Below the pieces are notes generated by a model. It was not told the DNA's origin and made no database searches. It worked only from the letters and a program-made list of their open reading frames with translations. A program made the position numbers and the translations under genes. A stretch of 64,000 nt of DNA from Veillonellales bacterium (lineage in GTDB: Bacteria; Bacillota; Negativicutes; JAAYSF01). Location of the stretch: the NCBI GenBank assembly GCA_039680175.1, contig JBDKTO010000083.1, positions 1 to 64,000 of the forward strand, in the 5' to 3' direction. Shown here piece by piece: positions 1-7,085 of the stretch. How positions within the stretch are numbered: the first letter of the stretch is position 1; each line of letters starts with the position of its first letter.

Positions 1-1476
1 GCGAAAACAGGCTATAGCCTTGACGATCAAATAGCTTCCTGTAAAGCCTTTCTGCTCAACAAGGGAATTACAAACATTATAGAATATATTGACGACGGGA
101 TATCCGGTAAATTTTTGGACAGACCAGCCTTAACAGCGCTTCGGGATGATATCGCCGCCGGCAGAATTGATTCTGTTGTTGTATATGATCCTGACCGTCT
201 AGCCAGAAAACTCTCTATTCAGCTATTAGTCGCTGAAGAAATGGAAAAGAGCAAGGTTGCTCTACATTTCATCACGGGTGATTATGATGCCAGCCCGGAG
301 GGCCGGTTGTTTTTCTCTATGCGTGGTGCAATCGCCGAGTTTGAAAAAGCAAAGATTCTTGACCGGACCTTGCGCGGGAAGCGCCGAAAAGCCATGCAGG
401 GAAAAATTATGCAGGATTTCAAACTATACGGGTATAATTACGATGCGGAAAAATGTTCTTATATTATAAACGAAAAACAAGCAACGCTTATTCGTGACAT
501 TTTTCGTTTAGTATCCGATAAACAGCTTAGTATTGAAGGCGTACAGAAAGAATTAAAAGCAAAAATTATACCCTCACCAACCGGTAAGGCTGTGTGGCCT
601 ACGTCTACCATCCATAACATACTTAGAAACGAAACCTATACGGGTACTTTCATGAGCATGAAATATCGACAGCAAAGGTCGGGGATAAAATCAAAAACCA
701 TAGAGAAACGGCCTAAGGAAGAATGGATTCCCATAAAGGTCCCGGAAATTATTGACGAAGTTACATTTGAAAGAGCGCAGAAACAATTAAAACGGAATGC
801 CGTGTCTAAACATAAGCCTGTCAGTGCGCCCTTCTTGCTGCGCGGAATTTTATTTTGCGGGGTTTGTGGTAGACGAATGCTCGCCCATCATTGCCGGTTT
901 CGGGATGGAAGTTACAAAACATACTACCAGTGTTCGGCTCATAGATATGCAGATTTAAGAAATACAGGTGTAAAATGCCCCTCAAAAAGCCTACCGTCTG
1001 ACGCGATAGATAAGGATGTTTGGGGTAAACTAGTTGACGCCTTCAAAAGCCCGGAAAAAATCAAAAAATATGCGCCTAAAAAACTTGCGCAGCCAGATTA
1101 CAGCGAAGAGATAATCAGGTTAAATAACTTAGAAACAGAACTAATTAAACGCCGCGAAACGATTGTGAAATGGTTTGGCCAGCAAATGATTTCCGAAAAA
1201 GAATCAGACGAAGAACTGGCTAAAATTCGTTCTCAGCTTGTAGATATACAAGAAAGAAAAAACATTTTGCGCCCAGAAGAAAAAGCAACACCGGAAATAT
1301 CATTTGAAGAAATGGCAAAGGCAATCCTTCCCCTAATTCAGCAAGGAGATTTAACTCCCGATGAAATGAGAAATATTATTCAGTCGGTTCTAGCCAAAGT
1401 CACGGCCACCCGCCTTGACCAGCAAAAAGGAAGTGTCTCTCATCCAAAATTTAAAATAACGTGGGAAATGATATGA
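1..1476 (+). CDS. Large serine recombinase, 5'-truncated by window edge
   Basis: DNA integrase/excisionase of the large serine recombinase family. The frame is open from base 1, so the start codon and the catalytic serine lie outside the window. What remains is the second half of the resolvase domain (DDGISG near residue 35, then DPDRLAR and the AEFEKAKI helix), a recombinase domain, and a zinc-ribbon-like segment with Cys pairs (FCGVCG, YYQC, KCPSK). A charged coiled-coil tail follows, typical of phage integrases and SpoIVCA-like enzymes. The stop at 1474-1476 is about 22 bp before a fragment of an L,D-transpeptidase gene, so the gene sits at the very edge of its element. The family is certain; whether it acts on a prophage, an integrative element or a skin-like element cannot be decided here. 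Confidence 0.93.
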   Translation, partial: AKTGYSLDDQIASCKAFLLNKGITNIIEYIDDGISGKFLDRPALTALRDDIAAGRIDSVVVYDPDRLARKLSIQLLVAEEMEKSKVALHFITGDYDASPEGRLFFSMRGAIAEFEKAKILDRTLRGKRRKAMQGKIMQDFKLYGYNYDAEKCSYIINEKQATLIRDIFRLVSDKQLSIEGVQKELKAKIIPSPTGKAVWPTSTIHNILRNETYTGTFMSMKYRQQRSGIKSKTIEKRPKEEWIPIKVPEIIDEVTFERAQKQLKRNAVSKHKPVSAPFLLRGILFCGVCGRRMLAHHCRFRDGSYKTYYQCSAHRYADLRNTGVKCPSKSLPSDAIDKDVWGKLVDAFKSPEKIKKYAPKKLAQPDYSEEIIRLNNLETELIKRRETIVKWFGQQMISEKESDEELAKIRSQLVDIQERKNILRPEEKATPEISFEEMAKAILPLIQQGDLTPDEMRNIIQSVLAKVTATRLDQQKGSVSHPKFKITWEMI

Positions 1477-1498
1477 TTTGTCATGTTTTTATATACAG

Positions 1499-1624
1499 TG
1501 GTCCAGCCAGCCCTGGCTGATCGGTCAAATGATCTCTCATGGCTGTATCCGGATGCGCAATGAAAATGCGGAAGAGCTATTTGCCCTGATCCGGATCGGC
1601 ACTCCGGTCTACATTCGGGATTAA
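1499..1624 (+). pseudogene. 3' remnant of an L,D-transpeptidase (YkuD) gene at the element border
   Basis: Frame 2 reads through the YkuD active-site motif SHGCIRM (codons 1535-1555, catalytic Cys at 1544-1546). It continues with a typical C-terminal tail ending GTPVYIRD and stops at 1622-1624. No start codon or N-terminal catalytic fold lies upstream; the sequence instead runs into the recombinase gene. This is the usual picture of an integrated element splitting a gene, with the attachment core probably between about 1477 and 1510. L,D-transpeptidases cross-link peptidoglycan, and several in spore formers act on the spore. The 3' end overlaps the convergent HipA-like gene by 48 bp. The intact 5' part should lie at the other, unseen end of the element. 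Confidence 0.82.
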
Positions 1625-2377
1625 CGCATACAGCCGGCCGGCAATCTCTTCCACCATATCCCGACGAACCCGAATATAATGAATTAAAGCCTGACGCTCA
1701 GCCTGATCCGGCAGCCACTGAAGGGGAATATTCTCCACGAGGCCGGTAATCTGTTCATCGCTGAGCGCCTTTACCTTGGCTACATAAGGAGCGAAATCGC
1801 CGGCAGTTAAAAAATGTTTCAGCAGCCAGCCATAGGCCCGCCGGTGATTCAGCGTAATCTGGGATTCCAGTTTCGTCAAAGAATTAATATTCCAGCGTCC
1901 GCGGCGAAACAAATGAGAATTATCAATCGCATAAACAACTCCTCCCTGATCTTCCCGGCGGATAATCAAATTCCGGCGATTCCAAGTCCGGTCCAGATTG
2001 TGAAACAGATGATCAAACAGCATCACGCCTGCCAGCTTTGTTTTATTGACGGCTTTATATAAATTATTCCGCACCACATACCGGCTGCCGCCGATATACC
2101 GGCTGGCAAAATGCGGTCCCTTATTTACCCGCTTGGCTTTTAGCCGCCGGCTTTTTTGCAGCACCTGGTCGCTGATATAAATAATTTCTCCCGGCGGAAA
2201 GCATAGATCCATCACTCCGGCAAATTGGCTGGCCAAATACTCATTGGCCAAAACTTTGGTTCCCAAACAATTATTCTGAAGCTTAACAACATAGATTTTA
2301 CCGTCATCAGCCCGAAACAGCTGAGGGGACGTAACTCCCAGTCCCACTGCTCCCAGATACTTCACTCCAGTCAGCAT
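1577..2377 (-). CDS. HipA-like kinase-fold protein
   Basis: A 266-residue protein resembling the stand-alone HipA-like family found in Bacilli and Clostridia. Visible features are an N-terminal nucleotide-loop-like region (GLGVTSPQLFRADDGKIYVVK), a LFDHLFHNLDRTWNRRNLII segment that looks like the HipA catalytic loop (D..NRxN), and YAIDNSHLF like the Mg-binding aspartate. No HipB-like DNA-binding partner is adjacent, so a toxin-antitoxin role is not supported; substrate and function are unknown. The start ATG has GAGGG about 7 nt upstream. The 3' end overlaps the L,D-transpeptidase remnant on the opposite strand. It lies beside spore-coat-type genes, which suggests but does not prove a sporulation role. 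Confidence 0.7.
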   Translation of the reverse strand: MLTGVKYLGAVGLGVTSPQLFRADDGKIYVVKLQNNCLGTKVLANEYLASQFAGVMDLCFPPGEIIYISDQVLQKSRRLKAKRVNKGPHFASRYIGGSRYVVRNNLYKAVNKTKLAGVMLFDHLFHNLDRTWNRRNLIIRREDQGGVVYAIDNSHLFRRGRWNINSLTKLESQITLNHRRAYGWLLKHFLTAGDFAPYVAKVKALSDEQITGLVENIPLQWLPDQAERQALIHYIRVRRDMVEEIAGRLYALIPNVDRSADPDQGK

Positions 2378-2480
2378 GATCCCACCCTCTTATCCACAAG
2401 CTGGCCGCAGAAGGATCCTTTTTGCGGCATGTTACAGTATATGACACAGTATTCCAAAGATTCCTCTGCCGCCTAAATAC

Positions 2481-2518
2481 AAAACACCGCACAATCCGGC
2501 TCGGATGCGCGGTGTTTT
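2481..2518 (-). terminator. Rho-independent terminator after the SPOCS gene pair
   Basis: Inverted repeat with arms AAAACACCGC and GCGGTGTTTT and an additional inner ATCCG/CGGAT pairing. On the minus strand it is followed by TTTTGTATTT. It lies 12 bp past the stop of the SPOCS-SH3 gene and also separates that operon from the HipA-like gene. Confidence 0.8.
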
Positions 2519-2530
2519 ACGTTTTGATCC

Positions 2531-3469
2531 TTATCCTTTGGTCCCGGCCGGTACGCCAGTATCCACCAGCCAACTGGCAATCCAACCGGTGGTGGAGCCA
2601 TCGGACAGTACAACTTTGTACCAGCCGAATGCCTGATCCTTGATCGTCACGGTATCGCCTTTTTTTACCTGGATCACAACAGGGAAATTAGTTCCAGGGC
2701 CGGTGCGAATATTGACATTGTTGCCGGTAACGGCAGCCGTTCCCGAAACTCCCATTGGAACACCCGCCGTCGGCGTAATTCCAGGGCCGGTAACAAAGAC
2801 ATTCTGCACGCCATAGCCGGCATATTGATTGGATTCAAACTCGCTGGCCGCAGTTGTGTTGTCCGTTGACAACGTGGCCGTGGTAGTTTCCATATCCCCA
2901 ATCTCAGTAACCGGACCGAGAGCGTAAACATCCATCAGCGTCGTTGTCAGTACCCTGGCCCAGAACTTAAGCACGATTGTAATGTGGACTTTACGCCGGT
3001 CATCACAATCGAAGTCGTAATCCACAAACTCCACATTCACATCCGCGGTAGCATCCATGCCCCGTTCCGCGCCGAGGATTTCAATATCCCGGGTAAAGCG
3101 AACCTGATCTTTTTCAAAAGCGTGAACTGGCTGATTCGGCAAATCCGCCACATACATGACTTTTACTTCCAGCTCGCCGCGGATAATTACTTTATTGGGA
3201 ATAACATCCACTGTTTTGATGCAAACATCTTTCACGTAAACATCAATAACCTGTTCAATGTCCGGTTTTTGCGCCGGGACCGTCATGTCAAATTCGACAA
3301 CCCGCTGGGCCATTTCCGCCCCTAAGACCTGTTCAACCTCAATAGTTTCCGGGCCGGGCTGCGGGCAGCCGCAAATGAGTTCCGCATTCATAGTCGTTGC
3401 ACTGCCTGTGATAGTAACACCGCTGCTGGCGGCCGTGGAACCAGAAGTCTGTCTTAATTTTTCGTCCAT
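2531..3469 (-). CDS. SPOCS (DUF3794) domain protein with C-terminal bacterial SH3 domain
   Basis: Probable spore coat/cortex assembly protein of 312 residues. Residues about 35-180 form one SPOCS (DUF3794) domain, recognisable by VEQVLGAE, a stretch ending VIPNKVIIRGELEVKVMYV and VEFVDYDFDCDDRRK. After a Thr/Ser-rich linker, residues about 245-305 form a bacterial SH3 domain (VNIRTGPGTNFPV, GDTVTIKD, GWIASWLV). Clostridial SipL pairs SPOCS with LysM; here SH3b takes the LysM position, which would give a similar peptidoglycan- or coat-binding layout. There is a strong Shine-Dalgarno of eight Gs. It is the second gene of a pair with the upstream SPOCS paralogue (33 bp gap) and lies near yabG, whose clostridial homologue processes coat proteins. 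Function is inferred from domains. Confidence 0.85.
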   Translation of the reverse strand: MDEKLRQTSGSTAASSGVTITGSATTMNAELICGCPQPGPETIEVEQVLGAEMAQRVVEFDMTVPAQKPDIEQVIDVYVKDVCIKTVDVIPNKVIIRGELEVKVMYVADLPNQPVHAFEKDQVRFTRDIEILGAERGMDATADVNVEFVDYDFDCDDRRKVHITIVLKFWARVLTTTLMDVYALGPVTEIGDMETTTATLSTDNTTAASEFESNQYAGYGVQNVFVTGPGITPTAGVPMGVSGTAAVTGNNVNIRTGPGTNFPVVIQVKKGDTVTIKDQAFGWYKVVLSDGSTTGWIASWLVDTGVPAGTKG

Positions 3470-3502
3470 TATTCCCCCCCCTTTAAAGAAATGTAATACA
3501 CT

Positions 3503-4216
3503 TTATCCTTTTGCTTTGCCTGTTGTGGTATAAACGCCAATTTGTACTTCCCGGTCCGTCATAACCTTAGCGGTAATCTTTAAAACCACCGATACATCAA
3601 ATTCCCGGGTGCAGTGATGGTGGTGATGATGGTGGTCACAATCATCGTCATGATCGTCATCGTCGCAGTCATCATCATGATGGTGATCATCGCAGTCATC
3701 GTGATGGTGGTGATCATCGCAGTCGTCATCATCGTCGTCCATTTCATAGTTTTTGTACTGATAAGCCCGGGTATGATGATCCACATCGTAATCAACGAAT
3801 TCCACTACGACGCTGGCATCGGCATCCATACCCCGGCGGGCTCCCGGCATATCAATATCCTGTGTCCATTTGTAATGCTTGATTTCCACGGCATGAACCG
3901 GCTGATCCGGCAGATAAGCCACATAAATGGCTTTAATTTCAAATTCGCCGCGAACAATCACCTTATCGGTAATCACATCCACAGAGTTGACTTCCACTTC
4001 TTTGACAAATACATCAACAATCTGTTCAATCGCCGGCTTTGCATCCGGAACTACCACATGAATATCCAATACCTTTTGCTTTTCGGCCTCACCCACTACC
4101 TGACGGACTATAATCGTTTGCGGACCCGTTTCCGTTCCCATTGTGCATGGATCATAGTAACCCGTTGCTCCGCTGGACGATGCGCTAACCGTTTGCCGGG
4201 TATCTTTATCATTCAC
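3503..4216 (-). CDS. SPOCS (DUF3794) protein with Asp/His/Cys nonapeptide repeat
   Basis: A 237-residue paralogue of the next gene: the SPOCS domain spans residues 33-148 and resumes at about 205-225. Between VEFVDYDVDHH and the last strands (EFDVSVVLK) sits a 43-residue insertion, residues 160-202, made almost only of Asp, His and Cys. Its cysteines fall at 166, 175, 184, 193 and 202, exactly nine residues apart. The sister protein has only a short loop (DFDCDDRRK) at this place. Such a segment should bind divalent metals strongly, so a metal-storing or metal-cross-linked coat component is a reasonable inference. The Shine-Dalgarno is GGGGGG, 9 nt before ATG. First gene of the SPOCS pair; no SH3 or LysM domain. 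Confidence 0.85.
   Translation of the reverse strand: MNDKDTRQTVSASSSGATGYYDPCTMGTETGPQTIIVRQVVGEAEKQKVLDIHVVVPDAKPAIEQIVDVFVKEVEVNSVDVITDKVIVRGEFEIKAIYVAYLPDQPVHAVEIKHYKWTQDIDMPGARRGMDADASVVVEFVDYDVDHHTRAYQYKNYEMDDDDDDCDDHHHHDDCDDHHHDDDCDDDDHDDDCDHHHHHHHCTREFDVSVVLKITAKVMTDREVQIGVYTTTGKAKG
3611..3740. repeat. 27-bp coding tandem repeat (Asp/His/Cys-rich)
   Basis: Low-complexity GAT/CAC repeat inside the SPOCS gene. Cysteine codons on the minus strand lie at 3611, 3638, 3665, 3692 and 3719, exactly 27 bp apart. The repeat preserves the reading frame and is likely to vary in length by slippage. Confidence 0.85.
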
Positions 4217-4355
4217 ACATATTCCCCCCTTTGTATGTTCTAGTTATATATATGCCTGCGCCTGACCCAATGTGCCAAAAAATCGCATGTCTTATACCGG
4301 CTCTTTTCAATACCGTTTTTTATGTCAGGAAACATAACATTTTCTTCTGGTTCAT

Positions 4356-4364
4356 CATAGTATA
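4356..4364 (+). promoter_or_regulatory. Candidate SigE/SigK-type -10 element
   Basis: CATAGTATA fits the mother-cell sigma -10 pattern CATANNNTA. It lies about 55 bp upstream of the Cys/His-rich gene at 4419, with an AC dinucleotide about 17 nt further upstream, as expected for SigK. This is motif reading only. Confidence 0.45.
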
Positions 4365-4418
4365 TAGTAGAAATTCCCCCAGGAATTTTCTGATCAAAAA
4401 AATGGGAGGTTACGATGA

Positions 4419-4760
4419 ATGTATCCAAAATGGGATGATCACAACTATAAAGCCGGCTGCTGGCACAAAGACGGATACCCTTATATGCATCCGATGCACC
4501 CAATGTATGACGACTGCGGCGACCATCATGAAATGGACTGCATGCCAAAAATGGAACCAGACTGCTGCCCGCCGATGCCCTGCGAAATGCCTAAAATGAA
4601 ATGCAAGCCGAAAAAAGAATGCGTAAAAACTTTTAAATGCTGTTACAAACTTTATCGAATCACCAGTTACCGCCTCTACAAAATCTGTTCCCGCTGCGGC
4701 TGTGAATTTGACCACCATATGCACCAAGGCATGTGTCCCAAGTGCGGTATTGCCGAATAG
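4419..4760 (+). CDS. Cys/His/Met-rich small protein with C-terminal zinc ribbon
   Basis: A 113-residue protein without signal peptide or membrane segment. Residues 1-65 are rich in His, Met and Cys (HPMHPM, DCCPPMPC, MKCKPKKEC). The C-terminus holds two CxxC-type knuckles (CSRCGC and CPKCG) separated by HHMHQGM. I do not recognise a named family; the composition implies metal binding. The chosen ATG follows GGGAGG by about 11 nt; an earlier ATG at 4414 opens only a few codons. A SigE/K-like -10 lies upstream and the divergent neighbours are SPOCS coat proteins, so a spore-coat role is likely but inferred. It ends in a strong bidirectional hairpin. Confidence 0.65.
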   Translation: MYPKWDDHNYKAGCWHKDGYPYMHPMHPMYDDCGDHHEMDCMPKMEPDCCPPMPCEMPKMKCKPKKECVKTFKCCYKLYRITSYRLYKICSRCGCEFDHHMHQGMCPKCGIAE

Positions 4761-4771
4761 GCTGTCTCAGA

Positions 4772-4820
4772 AACAAAACAGGGCGTCCCGCGGATAATCC
4801 GCGGGACGCCCTGTTTTGTT
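4772..4820. terminator. Bidirectional hairpin terminator
   Basis: Perfect inverted repeat with 22-bp arms (AACAAAACAGGGCG.../...CGCCCTGTTTTGTT) and a 5-nt loop, with A- and T-rich flanks. It lies between the convergent Cys/His-rich gene and the CAP-domain gene and serves both. Confidence 0.9.
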
Positions 4821-4842
4821 CCGTTCTCTACTAGCGGCTTGA

Positions 4843-5544
4843 TCAGCGAATGAACTCCTGTACCACATAAAGCGAACCGTTGGCGCCATACCCCACGCCG
4901 ATGCCCACATCAGTATAATTGGAACTTAAAATGTTGGCACGATGGCCTGAACTATTCATGAAAGCCGTTTCCGCCCCAGAAACGCTGGTATTGATCGCTA
5001 TGTTCTCGCCGGCATAGCTATAGCTAATACCCGCATTCTTCATCCGGTCAAACGGTGACTGCCCTTCCGGATTGGTGTGGGAAAAGAAATTGCGATTGAT
5101 CATATCCTTGGCATAACTTTCCGCCAAACTGGTCAATTGGGAATTTAACTTCAAGGGCGACAATCCATTTTTGGCCCGGTCGGCGTTCAATAGCTTGAAA
5201 GCTTGCTGTTCAGCAGCAGCTAGGCTGCTGGCAGAAGCCGCAGTTTTGGTAGAAGACAACCCGGAGTTTGAGGTCGAACTCGCTGCCGCCGGCTGAGAGC
5301 CGGTGCTTTTCGCTGCAGAATTCGTGCTATCGTGGCTGCTGTGACCGCTATGGCTTAACATCGCCAGCAATCCCACAGCCACAAGTCCGGTTACAATCCC
5401 TTGGTCGGATTTAGTGCTTTCCTGGGCACTTTCCGGAGTCGCAGCCAGTGCTGTCGAGACAAATGTACCGCCAATGGAGCCGGTTACCAACGATAAAGTC
5501 AAAATCCCCCCCAGAAACATACTGCAAATTTTATTTTTCTTCAA
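4843..5544 (-). CDS. Secreted CAP/SCP-domain protein (YkwD-like)
   Basis: A 233-residue exported protein. An N-terminal signal peptide (KKNKICSMFLGG then a hydrophobic run ending STALAA) is followed by a Ser/Ala/Thr-rich linker and a CAP domain over the last about 125 residues. The CAP domain shows LLNADRAKNGLSPL, SHTNPEGQSPFDRM, AGENIA and SSGHRANILS. I start at TTG 5544, which follows AAAGGCAGGT by a suitable gap. The frame stays open to an ATG at 5760, but that extension would put about 70 polar, Cys-containing residues before the signal peptide. YkwD-like CAP proteins are often associated with spores or envelopes in Bacilli; the biochemical activity is unknown. Confidence 0.85.
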   Translation of the reverse strand: MKKNKICSMFLGGILTLSLVTGSIGGTFVSTALAATPESAQESTKSDQGIVTGLVAVGLLAMLSHSGHSSHDSTNSAAKSTGSQPAAASSTSNSGLSSTKTAASASSLAAAEQQAFKLLNADRAKNGLSPLKLNSQLTSLAESYAKDMINRNFFSHTNPEGQSPFDRMKNAGISYSYAGENIAINTSVSGAETAFMNSSGHRANILSSNYTDVGIGVGYGANGSLYVVQEFIR

Positions 5545-5760
5545 AAAATTACCTGCCTTTCTACAGATACTGTTTTTCTTATGAGCACTGCATTTGTTTG
5601 CAAGCCAGAATGAAGTATACATAAAAAATAGATTATACTGATTCAAGATCTTGCAACACTCCGTATATTCGCCCTCTAAACAAGAAAATCCTGTTTTCCC
5701 GGCGTGGTAATGTTTACATAAGTATTTACCGTTTTCTCCATCTGCCCTCGCGCTTAACAT
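5545..5760 (-). other. Structured 5' leader of the CAP-domain gene
   Basis: This stretch can be read as coding but looks more like an untranslated leader. It holds two possible stem-loops, one at 5670-5704 (CGCC/GGCG outer pair, AAACA/TGTTT inner pair) and one at 5706-5730 (GGTAAATA against TATTTACC-like arms). It matches no riboswitch I can name. Confidence 0.3.
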
Positions 5761-5843
5761 CCCCCCATTTTTCTCTTATAAAAATTGTCAATCATTAACC
5801 TTGTAACTTTGGAAACAATACTATCAGGATGGAGGTGATAACA

Positions 5844-5972
5844 ATGGCGGATTTTAGCAAATCAGGCTGCTGCGGCTGCAGTGAAAAAAAAAGCTGCAAG
5901 CAATCCTTCACCGAGTTTGCTTCCGAGCTTTGTCCAAAATCGAAAGATGCGAAACGTCCGGACAAGCGGTAA
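5844..5972 (+). CDS. Small Cys-rich protein, 42 residues
   Basis: The ATG lies 5 nt after a near-perfect Shine-Dalgarno (GGAGGTGATA). The product is 42 residues with an N-terminal GCCGC cluster, a further Cys pair (SCKQ, ELCPK) and a Lys/Arg-rich tail. A strong terminator begins 7 bp after the stop. No family was recognised. Ribosome site, stop and terminator together make a real gene likely, and the spore-gene surroundings suggest a small coat or metal-binding protein. Confidence 0.6.
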   Translation: MADFSKSGCCGCSEKKSCKQSFTEFASELCPKSKDAKRPDKR

Positions 5973-5979
5973 TATCCAT

Positions 5980-6027
5980 AGACGCAGCAGAAAAGGCGCG
6001 ATGCTTCGCGCCTTTTCTGCTGCGTCT
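5980..6027. terminator. Hairpin terminator between the small Cys-rich gene and yabG
   Basis: Perfect 21-bp arms (AGACGCAGCAG... / ...CTGCTGCGTCT) with a 6-nt loop. It is placed between two convergent genes and overlaps the yabG stop codon by 2 bp. Confidence 0.88.
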
Positions 6028-6898
6028 AATAGGGTGTTTTTGGCAATCCCAGCCGAAATTTACCTCGCGTCTCCACTCCGCCCACACCTTCAATCCCAGT
6101 TACCGAAGCCGTAATGGCATCACTGACATCCACCGTCTTATGAATGGGTGTAAACGCCACTTTTTCCGCAATAAACACCGGGTCGTACGCATGAATAAAA
6201 ATCCGTTGCGGTGAACTGGCGAAATTGGCGCCGGCCGCTAAAATTGCCTCAAAATATGACTGACAAGCCCCGGCGAAAATGACAAGTTCATCCCAGGATG
6301 GCTCAAATACACGGGTCCGCTTTACCGACTCCACATAGTACTTGGAATTCCGGTAATTATTGATATCGCGGAAATCCTTCTTGCCGCCGCCGATCAGAGC
6401 ATCATGGCCGGTAAGCACCAGAATATCCGGCCGGTATTCATCCACCAGCTTCACCACATGGTCCGGCTGTTTATCTTCCGGAATACACCGGCCGACCGCC
6501 TCCATATTCAGTTGATTGTAAGTTTTCAGACACATCCCGAGGTATTCTTCATCACCGTCAATGTGGAGTACCTGACCGGGCAAGTCGAAAAAAGGATATT
6601 TTTTATTCGGTTCCGAACGGCCCATCTCTATTTTTTCCCGTTCCATGCTGCGCCGCATCATCACTCGTTTCAGACTGTCATTATGCACGCCTTCCAGCCG
6701 CAAAATTTCGTTCCGCAAATGCTCCGCATCAATTTTTTCCAAGTCCACTAACGGTGCATCGGCGATTAATCGCAAATACATTCCTTTCAGTACGCCATGG
6801 GACTGACCGGTTTCATCCTGAAAAATTTCAGTTACTTTGAAAACAATATCGCCGCCATGGGATTTTCGAATCACTAAATCACCGATTGTGATTGCCAT
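6026..6898 (-). CDS. yabG: Sporulation-specific protease YabG
   Basis: Cysteine-type protease made late in sporulation that trims coat proteins (in Clostridioides difficile it also processes SipL, SpoIVA and CspBA). The 290-residue length is normal. Recognisable blocks are GDLVIRKSHGGDIVFKV at the N-terminus, VLHIDGDEEYL, LVLTGHDAL with the conserved His, RDINNYRNS, FAGACQSYFEAI with the conserved Cys, and ANFASSP. The start ATG follows GGGGGGAGGG. A SigK-like CATAGTATG lies just upstream. In Bacillus subtilis yabG follows ksgA; here they are 18 kb apart and the interval carries transport and sugar genes. SPOCS proteins nearby are plausible substrates. Confidence 0.95.
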   Translation of the reverse strand: MAITIGDLVIRKSHGGDIVFKVTEIFQDETGQSHGVLKGMYLRLIADAPLVDLEKIDAEHLRNEILRLEGVHNDSLKRVMMRRSMEREKIEMGRSEPNKKYPFFDLPGQVLHIDGDEEYLGMCLKTYNQLNMEAVGRCIPEDKQPDHVVKLVDEYRPDILVLTGHDALIGGGKKDFRDINNYRNSKYYVESVKRTRVFEPSWDELVIFAGACQSYFEAILAAGANFASSPQRIFIHAYDPVFIAEKVAFTPIHKTVDVSDAITASVTGIEGVGGVETRGKFRLGLPKTPY

Positions 6899-6924
6899 AA
6901 CCTGATCCCTCCCCCCTGTTACTC

Positions 6925-6933
6925 CATACTATG
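6925..6933 (-). promoter_or_regulatory. Candidate SigK-type -10 of yabG
   Basis: The minus-strand sequence CATAGTATG lies 27 bp before the yabG start. It closely resembles the -10 element found before the Cys/His-rich gene at 4419. Bacillus yabG is SigK-dependent, which fits. Confidence 0.45.
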
Positions 6934-7032
6934 TCGCTTTAAAGCATTTTGCCACCTTCCTTCCCGCCGCGCTTTTTTACGGGGACAAGTAGCAAATTCC
7001 ACCGCAGACCAATATACTGTACTAAGCCTTAG

Positions 7033-7052
7033 TGTGACTATTTTAAGTCACA
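7033..7052. promoter_or_regulatory. Small palindrome upstream of the GT2 gene
   Basis: TGTGACT and AGTCACA arms with a 6-nt spacer, ending 33 bp before the GT2 start and overlapping its probable promoter region. It looks like an operator for a dimeric regulator; the regulator is unknown. Confidence 0.35.
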
Positions 7053-7085
7053 TGCACCGCACTCCATTTCCCGAGGTGATGGCGC

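Noticed and set aside
1577-2377. HipBA toxin-antitoxin module
   Set aside because: Only a HipA-like kinase is present; no HipB-like DNA-binding gene is next to it.
3614-4243. Hydrophobic 209-codon plus-strand ORF opposite the Asp/His-rich SPOCS gene
   Set aside because: It is the complement of the GAT/CAC repeat, giving a Met/Val/Ile run; no ribosome site, and the minus-strand frame is a clear SPOCS protein.
5545-5760. Longer form of the CAP protein starting at ATG 5760
   Set aside because: It would bury the signal peptide behind about 70 residues, and its ATG directly touches the G-run with no spacer.
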